From: Phytomonas francai
Lineage: Eukaryota > Euglenozoa > Kinetoplastea > Trypanosomatida > Trypanosomatidae
NCBI GenBank assembly: GCA_001766655.1
Contig: MJCC01000020.1
Location: forward strand, 221,483 to 285,482
DNA length: 64,000 bases
Direction of reading: 5' to 3'
Shown here: positions 56,932 to 64,000 of the stretch, one piece after another
How the letters are laid out: each line of letters begins with the position of its first letter
Position numbering within the stretch: the stretch's first letter is position 1
Program-made: the position numbers and the translations under genes
The notes under the pieces: model-generated
The model's database searches: none
What the model was told of the DNA's origin: nothing
What the model saw: only the letters and a program-made list of their open reading frames with translations

Positions 56932-58422
56932 ATGGGTCCTCTCCGGTGGTTGCTTCTTGTTGGGCTTCTTTGCACGTTTTTCATCCTCTTTTGCGGACCT
57001 TTCTCTGATAGTTCGAAAACGATCCTCTTTCCAACCTCGATGCTTTCTCCTGATGCCATACGGGACATGTTCGTTCGCTCCACAACAGGGTCTCGTGTCG
57101 TGATTTTTGTTATGAGTGATAAAATGGATGACGCCCTTTGCTATTCCGTGGGCTCAGCCTACTTGAGTGGGCTGCCCGTGGTGGTAGCCGGCTATCCGAT
57201 GCCGTATCGTAATCTCCTTTCCAAGTTTGACTTTTTAGAGAGGGCCATCAAGAATGCCAATCTGAAACCAGAAGATGTAATGTTTATAATAGATTCCGAC
57301 ACGATTTTCACAGGTGTGGACATGAACCCGTTCCTCGACCGATTCATCGCGCAATCCGGCGCGAGCCCGGAGGAGCTGAACGCGCTCGCCGTGCGGCAGG
57401 GCCGTGCGATGGCCCCGCTTATAATCAACTCGGAGATTAACTGTTGGGCGCCAAACGTATTCAGTACCGAGAGTAAATGCTTTTCTGGATATAGGGCCCT
57501 TACTGAAAAGGCGCGGAAGTATGCCGCCGCGCATCCCGAGCATAATATCACGTTTCTTTATGACAAAGCACCACAACACCAGGTAAACTCAGGCGTTGTG
57601 ATTGCCCGTACGTGAGCGTACGAGGAGTTTTTGCAGAGGGCTGTGAATTTAGCAAAGACACAAGCTCCATCGTCCAGATTCCACAATAGTTGTTACTCGG
57701 ACCAGTCCATCTATACAGCACTCGTTATAGATGCCCTAACATGGGAGGTGGAGAAGGACGTTTTCTCGATGCCATTAAAAGAGCTGCAGACAATGCGATC
57801 CCCCTACGGTGTGCGTGCAGGATTCTTCGATTGAGATCGCGCGAATGCGTTGTCGTCTGTTGCCTCGCTAGATCAAATGTACTTGTTTGAGCTGCACGAT
57901 GAGCGCTGGGTGAAGTACCTTCCAGTCAGTTGGTTCAATCACCTGCACTCTCATGACATATCTGATTTCAAGGGTATGTATCCGTTTGTGCGTAGCCTTT
58001 ACAGACGAGCGCACGCCGCACACGGTGAGGGACTTTACACAAAGGCCGCAGTGCCCATGTGGGTTGACGAGAAAAAGACTTCCGATATGACCCACATCAG
58101 TCCCACTCCTCCTCTTTTTGGACCCAAACTACGGCCTATCGACACAGTCAACACTATTACCCGTCATACATTCCCCGTGATTTTGCACGCAGCGGGTCAT
58201 ACTCGAGGCTATACAAAGGTGATACAAGTAGAGCATAGTGTAATCAGTGCGCCGCGATTCGTGCCGATGGCACACAATGCAAAGGCGAAACGCCAGGCCA
58301 TGCAGTGCCTAGCCTCCGCGCCGTTATTTCTATCAACTAACAATATCATCCTTCGAGATTCCTACCACACCAAATGCGGCTTCTCATATGAAGTGACAAT
58401 CAAAAAGGTGAGGAATCTTTGA
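56932..58422 (+). pseudogene. Golgi-type glycosyltransferase-like gene with two in-frame TGA codons
   Basis: One reading frame of 496 codons is interrupted only by TGA at codon 228 (57613-57615) and codon 301 (57832-57834), with no frameshift. Residues 1-25 are a signal anchor (MGPLRWLLLVGLLCTFFILF), as in type II Golgi enzymes. MFIIDSDTIFTG carries a DxD metal/nucleotide-sugar motif (D121, D123). QHQVNSGVVIART before the first TGA, and CYSDQSIYTAL after it, are typical of glycosyltransferase folds of the PLOD/GT-A kind. Sequence on both sides of each TGA remains protein-like, and Trp would fit both positions (RT-x-AYEEF; GFFD-x-DRANAL). Elsewhere in the gene Trp is encoded by TGG. It is either a young pseudogene (two TGG-to-TGA changes) or a gene needing stop-codon readthrough. 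The last codon is also TGA, and TAA follows in frame at 58441. Confidence 0.6.
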
Positions 58423-60085
58423 GGTAGTTCGTTTTTCCGATAATGTTGACTATCCCGATTTCATGCGCTATCCAGCCTCTCATACGCCTTTCTAGGAAGG
58501 GTCACCATGCTGAGCAGTCCGTGCAGAACAAAGCGTTTTTTCCACTGGAGCCCGTGAAGGTAATATACATGCGAGGCAGATTCTAGGCTACCCTTCTGTT
58601 TTTTGTACATGCGTACAGGATCCCACACTATTGGTGATGCTTTTTTTTTTCAATTTTACATTCACCTTAACATTCTCTACGTAGAGTGTATTTCTCTGGT
58701 GGACTTTTTTCATGCTTTAAAATCGTACAGGAATTCGATTACTCGATAGAGTGTATCATAGGCTCCCAGAATAAAGTATTCAATTGCCTAGTAGGTAAGG
58801 ATTGATATCACACAAAATATAGGGTGTGAATTGGGTTTCCAATCTAATAATGCTAATTTCAGGGTAATTATTCTTAACGTTGCTTCTTTTACATATTCAA
58901 TCCTTCTTTGGGAGGCCGCAGTAACCTCTAAGGTTGTGCTATGTGTGTACATACTTGTACATACCGCAACTCTTTCTTCGGCTCCCCATCTCTTTTCGAA
59001 TAACATGGAATGCTGGTGTGATGCCTAGCATTAGCTAATAAAGGACGTCTGTTCACATACGTAGTGTCGCAGTACGCTCCCCCCTATTTTTTAAACTTAG
59101 GTTTTGTAGTCTCTACTACGCTGATTTTGGATGATAGGGACATTTCAGATAAAACAAATGAATGATCCATATTGTCCTTGACAAACAAGTATTCAAAAAT
59201 GCTGTTTTAAATATATTGCTGAATTCGCATACATTTTCTTGGTTAAAAATAGTTAGCGAAAAAGGAGGGCAAAGGAAGCGAGTAAGACTTTACAGATCCG
59301 ATACTCATTTAGAATTTCCTTTAATCCATATATTATACCCCTATATTTTCCTTCTTTAAACGATCGAACATGCATTCTTTATTTTGTCTGGCTGGGACCA
59401 ACATGGACCAACCACTGCATTATGCAGCCCTTTTTCGTTTTCCTAATATACAGCCCTTTCCCCTTCTTTTTATCGGTGATAGGTGTATTGACAAGGTATC
59501 TTTTTTTAGCGATACAAAGGTATTCTCCGTTAGGCAAGGCGCGCATGTGCTTTGCACGCATTTGAGACTCTGCAATGCGCCCTAGTCGGTGTACCACGGA
59601 GTAACACTGGTCTCGCACCGGGTTACATGCTTGTGCCCACCGTGTTCGAGTCCCTTGTACCGTACTGCAATCCCGTTGGTTGGGATTCCCTGCTCTTTTT
59701 GCAAGCGGAGAGGCATGCAGAGGGCATGCGCACCGTGACACCGCCCGTGCGCAGCTTGCAGCAAGGGAAAGGACGTGAGGAGGAGGCCTCGAAAAGGAGG
59801 TGGGGATGCGATGCGGGGCATGAAGCGGAGGACAGGAGCTGGAACGGGTTCTATTTCGGGTTAGGGGTGAAGCTACCAGATTGAAAGCCAATCGTAAAGC
59901 GATATCACCCCCATAGATAAACAATGAGCGAACAAGTAAACAGGTGGTGTTGAGGCGGTTTATTTCATAGCTTTTATATGCTTCTATAGTTACATACCGA
60001 CCTTGAGGTATCTATAAATGGTCTTTCCTGATTTCTCTACAACTTTTAGTTGAGAAGAAAGAAATTTTATACTTTCTTTTTTTCG
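58423..60085. other. Intergenic region with a GC-rich fragment
   Basis: Mostly AT-rich spacer. The stretch 59534-59884 is GC-rich and open on the + strand (LVPTVFESLVPYCNPVGWDS and onward), but it lacks an ATG at its start and a recognised family. It may be a remnant of a gene. No RNA gene was recognised. Confidence 0.45.
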
Positions 60086-60094
60086 TTCACAAAG
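60086..60094 (+). promoter_or_regulatory. Possible trans-splice acceptor of the 690-aa ORF
   Basis: The tract ACTTTCTTTTTTTCGTTCAC is followed by AAAG (AG at 60093-60094), 48 nt before the ATG at 60142. A further pyrimidine tract (60096-60139) sits directly before the ATG without an AG. Confidence 0.35.
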
Positions 60095-60141
60095 TCTTGC
60101 TTTTTTTTATACATTCCCTACATCCACTTCTTTTTCCTTAA

Positions 60142-62214
60142 ATGGAGTCCAATCTAAGCCCAGAGCTTCTGGAAAAATTCGCCAAAGTGGAAAGCTACGT
60201 TAAAAATGGGATTATTAAGCAGGAGTTGGCCGATCAATTTAAGATAGACCTTCTGGACAAGTTGCTTTCATGGGAACCAGGGAGCGAGTCTGTGGTTCGA
60301 GAGGGTTCAAAACTGACGGAGCAGGAGCTTGATACTCTGGGGGACCGCATTGAACCGTGGAAAAGTGAGGCCCGACGACTACAAACATCAAGGAAACAGG
60401 TTCTTGAATCTTTGTGCCCACCGAACAGAGAAAAAACCATGAGTAACCTGAAGGATCTCTATACTGTGAAAGCACACAATGGCTGCATGACCCCCATCGA
60501 GTCTTTGGTTTTGCAGTACCTCTTGTTTGGTACGGAGGATATCACTGTCAGGGTGGGGTATCTTGCTCACCTTCTCCTTATGGATGACAAACGGGAGCGG
60601 ACCCTTTTGCATAACTGGGCGGTCCACGATGAGTTCCCCCCCCTGGAGCAGGACAGCAAGGGCGATTATATTGCCAACCTTATGATCCCACTCTTCCCGG
60701 CCCACATGACCGAGTTAAACAATAAGATATTCAGTCGTTTGACGCAAGCCTTGGAAGGTGGTGGGACCGATGTGTCAACGGAGGATTTCTTAGAGCTTGA
60801 GCAGGACATGCGGACTATGAGTCCAGGAGACATTAACAACAAGAACAAGCTTCCTGTCACCGACAACAAACTGCAGCCGTCAGCCTCCGAGTTTAAGGCG
60901 TTCAAGGCAGAGACGGAGAAATTCCAGAGTGAGATGGCTCAACAACTGAATCAGATATACCAGTACTTGATGCAAACACAGCTGCCTCAGGCCCCCATAC
61001 TGAAGCCTCTTATTCAAATGACAACCGAAGGACCAAAGTATGCACAAGCGGGCACAGGTTACCTTCCCTTCAGTAGGCAGCTGGCGTGCCGTAACCTAAG
61101 TGGGGATGATGAACAGGAAATTAATTATCCCTGCACAAAAGTATTTGATCTGGAGAAGATACCTGAATTACCATCTTATTTGGATGACTCGTTTAACCAT
61201 GGAGTCGGACAGGTAGATCCGTCAGGCATTGCCGATGCGATTGAGGGTGACATTCAAAAGATGCCATTTGATGCTTCAGGAAAATTCAGAAAAGAGCAGC
61301 TAGTAAGGGGTATATGGTTTGGTGAGCAAACATCGAGGAGGCTCAAGAGGATGGCAGTGTGTGCGTGCCTCTTTCTCAATAAGTATCCATATCTAAGGGA
61401 GGGGAACTGTTGCAGAGATCTGAGACATGATTTCGACAATGGATTCAACAAACCGATTGAGCAGCTCAACACCAACGATCTGATTCAGGATGTAATGCTC
61501 CTGGTGTATACTGCAAAGGCCCAATGGTGGAAGACCAATCATCACACTGGGAAAATGGGGACAGAAGCTTCAGAATATATGGAAAAATGCATGAGAAGTT
61601 TGGGCCTTGATCCTCAGACATCCGATGAAGTGCGTGTTGTACATATGGTCACACATTGGTTTAACACAAAGGTGATTCTCTCTTCAGCTGGTGTGCATCC
61701 TATAAGTGGATTGCCAGACGATATTGATTTGACAGTATTACCCCCAATTAATAAGGACATCGTTATGCGTATGAGGTCAAATCCTGTAGGGACTGCAAAG
61801 CAAGCTATTGTCATCGTCATTCTGAAAGAGCTTTGCAGATCTGAATATGTGAGATGCGTAGACCCTGAATTCGCAACGAAGATTACAAATCTTATTAATT
61901 GGGAGAAAAGCGCGAAGAAGCAATGGACGCGGTATCATTTTGAGGCAGCATATCTTACAGGGAAGCTAAGGTTGATGCCTCCTGAAATTAATCACGACCT
62001 TTTAAGCACGGCCAAAGCCTACCTTCAGGTGTGCTTAACCAATACTTCATACGCCAAGACTTTTACCATGAAGGTGATAAATGCTGACCCGGTTGCTTTG
62101 GCTGCGATGAAATCCTTAAAGGAAAGACTTGCCGAAGGTAAAGTGTACCTCCATAATGAGACGGGAAATAATTTGGTTTGGAAGGCAGTCAAGGATGCTT
62201 GCAGTACCGAATAG
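60142..62214 (+). CDS. Orphan 690-aa protein, family unknown
   Basis: 690 aa, intact from ATG to TAG, with a pyrimidine-rich leader. I do not recognise a family. It has no signal peptide or membrane segment and is predicted mostly helical. Residues 1-100 are charged helices (SPELLEKFAKVESYVKNGII). Residues about 115-200 are hydrophobic-helical (MTPIESLVLQYLLFG). Residues about 215-290 form a Gln/Glu-rich linker. A compact C-terminal half (about 300-690) includes RRLKRMAVCACLFLNKYPYL and AKQAIVIVILKELC. Compared with its neighbours it lies in a region of decayed fragments. A two-lobed all-helical cytosolic protein could be a capsid or gag-like protein or viral-type nucleoprotein captured by the genome, or an ordinary lineage-specific protein. 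No zinc knuckle, protease or polymerase is seen, so this is only a hypothesis. Confidence 0.75.
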   Translation: MESNLSPELLEKFAKVESYVKNGIIKQELADQFKIDLLDKLLSWEPGSESVVREGSKLTEQELDTLGDRIEPWKSEARRLQTSRKQVLESLCPPNREKTMSNLKDLYTVKAHNGCMTPIESLVLQYLLFGTEDITVRVGYLAHLLLMDDKRERTLLHNWAVHDEFPPLEQDSKGDYIANLMIPLFPAHMTELNNKIFSRLTQALEGGGTDVSTEDFLELEQDMRTMSPGDINNKNKLPVTDNKLQPSASEFKAFKAETEKFQSEMAQQLNQIYQYLMQTQLPQAPILKPLIQMTTEGPKYAQAGTGYLPFSRQLACRNLSGDDEQEINYPCTKVFDLEKIPELPSYLDDSFNHGVGQVDPSGIADAIEGDIQKMPFDASGKFRKEQLVRGIWFGEQTSRRLKRMAVCACLFLNKYPYLREGNCCRDLRHDFDNGFNKPIEQLNTNDLIQDVMLLVYTAKAQWWKTNHHTGKMGTEASEYMEKCMRSLGLDPQTSDEVRVVHMVTHWFNTKVILSSAGVHPISGLPDDIDLTVLPPINKDIVMRMRSNPVGTAKQAIVIVILKELCRSEYVRCVDPEFATKITNLINWEKSAKKQWTRYHFEAAYLTGKLRLMPPEINHDLLSTAKAYLQVCLTNTSYAKTFTMKVINADPVALAAMKSLKERLAEGKVYLHNETGNNLVWKAVKDACSTE

Positions 62215-62937
62215 CTACACCCATATGTGTTTACATCTGTAAACTCAAAGACAAATGCTTTATTTTTTTTATTATACGTATTTATTTTTTCCATGAACTA
62301 AATCTGTAGTGATCGGTTCCCTGCCATGGGGTTTGGTTATCCATGAATGAATGTTTCTGTTTTCATTATTCGTAATACTAGTGGAGTTGATAATTATTTT
62401 TTGATAAACGAGTTGGTATGCTTATGCATCCCAATTTTAGATATTCTTCTTCCAAATCCAATTCCGTCAATGCTGTACATGATACTCCCCATAGGCGGGC
62501 AGCATTGGACAATGGGTTAGCCAGTAGTGAAAAGGTAAGCCATCCAGAAGGAAGACAGGAGGTGCTTATTGGATCTCATATAAAATTAACTTATCCGATT
62601 CTTTTCAAGTTTTCAGTGATTGGTACAAACTTGTACTTATATATGACATCATCGCAATTGTTTGTCAGTATTAACCATCCATTGTATGGTACCACAAATC
62701 TTTTCCATCTAAACACATTTAATGATTCAATAACACTATACAACCAAATTTTAATTAAACAATATCTTCTCCTATTTCCAACCCTGGCAAATGATCCAAT
62801 TTTTTAAATTGGGAAAACGCACCTACCAGCAGCGCTGGGTGCATGAACTAGCAGGCCCCGACCGCGGATTTCTCACTACTTTATACCAAACTCTTTCCTC
62901 TTTCTCTTTCTCTTCTTCTTTTTCGTTTTAATTCACT
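62215..62937. other. AT-rich region downstream of the orphan gene
   Basis: 3' UTR and spacer. It includes an open frame of 129 codons from the ATG at 62418 to 62807, described separately. Confidence 0.5.
62418..62807 (+). CDS. Small doubtful ORF, 129 aa
   Basis: It begins with an ATG and ends in TAA. The N-terminal 50 residues are polar, and the rest is rich in Leu, Tyr, Phe, Asn and Thr (LFVSINHPLYGTTNLFHLNT). No family was recognised. The upstream sequence lacks a strong pyrimidine tract. It may be chance opening in AT-rich DNA or a remnant of an accessory gene. Confidence 0.2.
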   Translation: MLMHPNFRYSSSKSNSVNAVHDTPHRRAALDNGLASSEKVSHPEGRQEVLIGSHIKLTYPILFKFSVIGTNLYLYMTSSQLFVSINHPLYGTTNLFHLNTFNDSITLYNQILIKQYLLLFPTLANDPIF

Positions 62938-63540
62938 CAGCTGGAGGCCCCCAGACGAGGGCCCCAAGTCGTTTAGTGGGCACCTCTTTATCGCGAAGCA
63001 CACGGCCACGTGGAGCCACGGACGGTGCAGCAGCAGCTCGCCCGACTGGCGCCCGACGGGCTCCCGAACGCGTCGCGTGTCGCCCTCGTGACGGACCACT
63101 TCCCGATTCTCCCCGCGCAGCGCAAGCGGAACGGGTAGGACGGCATCGGCGGCGGGTACTCGGTGAGCAAGCGGTATGAGTCCCCATGGGATCTGTGGCA
63201 CGCGCAGTGCCTCGATGTGGTCTTCTTTTACTTGCGCGGGCGGCGGAACTCTGCGTATGCGCTCTCGCGCCACGTTATGGCCGAGCGCTGCGATGCCAGT
63301 GTGCAGGTCGCGAGTGCGGACGACATGGGACACCTTGGTCTCCGGAGCGCGTTCTCGCGCCTGTGCGACCCCCCCTCCTCCTCATGCAGCCTGGGGCGCG
63401 TGTTCGCACCCCTCTCTCCCTCGATGGATAGGACACGGAATGCGTGTAAACTGTGGTGCATGGTGTCTGCGTCTGTACCATATTGGATTCCAACACCGGG
63501 TGAGGCACTAAGCCGTGTTGCAGAAGATGAATGCATGTGA
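62938..63540 (+). pseudogene. GC-rich decayed coding fragment
   Basis: One + frame (running through 63163-63540) reads as convincing protein across about 180 codons but contains TAG at 62974-62976 and TAG at 63136-63138, ending at TGA 63538-63540. Protein-like pieces are LYREAHGHVEPRTVQQQLAR, SRVALVTDHFPILPAQRKR and SPWDLWHAQCLDVVFFYLRG. Other frames of the stretch are Arg/Ala/Pro-rich shadows of the high GC. The GC content is strongly above the surroundings, suggesting a different origin, or a gene from a GC-rich compartment now decaying. The family was not recognised. Confidence 0.45.
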
Positions 63541-63700
63541 AGATCGTGATGGGGACATGGGACAGCGATATTTCGAAGCCGTTCTTTGTTTCCTCTTGAT
63601 TGTGTGAACATGCACACGCCGTGAGTGATGAATGGCGGCCAGGTGTGGGGAAGGAAGTGAACCCACCGCATCGTGGATGTGGAGCCGGCCCGCATGCTTA
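63541..63700. other. Short spacer before the terminal repeat
   Basis: No feature was seen, except that TTA at 63698-63700 is a TAA stop on the minus strand, in phase with the open frame through the repeat. Confidence 0.5.
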
Positions 63701-63745
63701 GGGTTTGTGTTTGTGTTCGTATTCGTGTTCTTGTTTGTGTTCGTA

Positions 63746-63791
<46 letters not shown>

Positions 63792-64000
63792 GGTTCGGGT
63801 TCGGGTTCTTGTTCGGGTTCTTGTTCGGGTTCTTGTTCGTGTTCTTGTTCGGGTTCTTGTTCGTGTTCTTGTTCGGGTTCTTGTTCGGGTTCTTGTTCCG
63901 GTTCTTGTTCGGGTTCTTGTTCGGGTTCTTGTTCGTGTTCTTGTTCGTGTTCTTGTTCGTGTTCGGGTTCGTGTTCGTGTTCGTGTTCGTGTTCTTGTTC
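63701..64000. repeat. Degenerate hexanucleotide tandem array, runs off the window
   Basis: A continuous 6-bp periodicity across 300 bp. Units are mainly TTCGTG, TTCTTG and TTCGGG, with a few TTCGTA, TTTGTG and one TTCCGG. From about 63790 onward, TTCGGG/TTCTTG pairs often alternate, giving a 12-bp higher-order unit. G is kept at the last position and TT at the first two, so it superficially resembles a variant of a telomere repeat, but it is not TTAGGG. On the minus strand the array is open throughout and would encode (Glu-His/Gln/Pro)n ending at the TAA at 63698. The array continues past the window edge. Confidence 0.9.

Noticed and set aside
56932..58422. Genome-wide reassignment of TGA to Trp
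   Set aside because: TGA ends the PEF, RanBP1 and LRR genes and the first gene (as TGA TGA), and Trp is encoded by TGG throughout, so the standard code holds in general.
59590..59670. tRNA-like TTCGAGTCC word
   Set aside because: The flanks do not form a T-arm, and no anticodon arm or acceptor stem was found.
63163..63540. Intact 125-codon gene starting at GTG 63163
   Set aside because: The same frame continues as protein upstream of the GTG, past a TAG at 63136, so this is the 3' part of a broken gene.
63701..64000. Canonical telomere at the right end
   Set aside because: Units are TTCGTG/TTCTTG/TTCGGG instead of the kinetoplastid TTAGGG. It is not a standard telomere, at least within this window.

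Overview
The window looks like nuclear DNA of a kinetoplastid protist, most likely a trypanosomatid; genus not determined. Every well-supported protein gene lies on the + strand, without introns, head to tail. The gaps between genes are AT-rich, 0.3 to 2 kb long, and full of poly-T/poly-pyrimidine tracts that end in AG shortly before the start codons. This is the layout of a polycistronic transcription unit processed by spliced-leader trans-splicing. Flagellar and basal-body gene families fit this. TAA, TAG and TGA all serve as stops, so the standard code applies in general. The coding and flanking sequence is more AT-rich than expected for Leishmania.

Region by region: 1-3.3 kb, a coiled-coil protein with a C-terminal membrane anchor (5' end cut by the window). 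4.3-6.4 kb, a SAS-4/CPAP-like centriolar protein. 7.8-8.2 kb, an Mms2-type ubiquitin E2 variant. 10.2-11.3 kb, a RagA/Gtr1 GTPase. 11.8-15.3 kb, a large beta-propeller/coiled-coil protein. 15.5-16.5 kb, an RRM-like protein. 16.9-20.3 kb, a P4-ATPase lipid flippase. 21.2-21.6 kb, a Yos1/IER3IP1-like ER-Golgi protein. 22.0-25.0 kb, a DRC11/IQCA1-like axonemal AAA protein, interrupted by 140 unread bases. 25.0-26.5 kb, a gap with two candidate box C/D snoRNAs. 26.6-28.4 kb, a PIN-domain protein. 30.1-30.6 kb, RanBP1. 31.1-46.5 kb, a giant (about 5,116 aa) SPRY/LamG/HECT ubiquitin ligase. 47.4-48.1 kb, a penta-EF-hand protein. 49.1-53.3 kb, a possible gamma-tubulin-complex component. 53.6-55.6 kb, a leucine-rich-repeat protein.

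From about 56.9 kb rightwards the window changes character. A Golgi-type glycosyltransferase gene keeps one reading frame for 496 codons but carries two in-frame TGA codons. A 690-aa orphan ORF follows, then GC-rich decayed coding fragments, and the window ends inside a degenerate hexanucleotide array (TTCGTG/TTCTTG/TTCGGG). This resembles the edge of a transcription unit or a subtelomere-like accessory region.

Functional themes: ciliary/centriolar assembly (SAS-4-like, DRC11-like, possible gamma-tubulin complex, LRR protein), ubiquitin signalling (UEV and HECT ligase), and membrane traffic and lipid asymmetry (P4-ATPase, Yos1-like, PEF protein). In kinetoplastids neighbours are co-transcribed regardless of function, so these themes do not imply operons. 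The most interesting items are the double-TGA glycosyltransferase, the snoRNA candidates, the orphan 690-aa protein and the terminal repeat, which is also open on the minus strand as a Glu-X dipeptide repeat.
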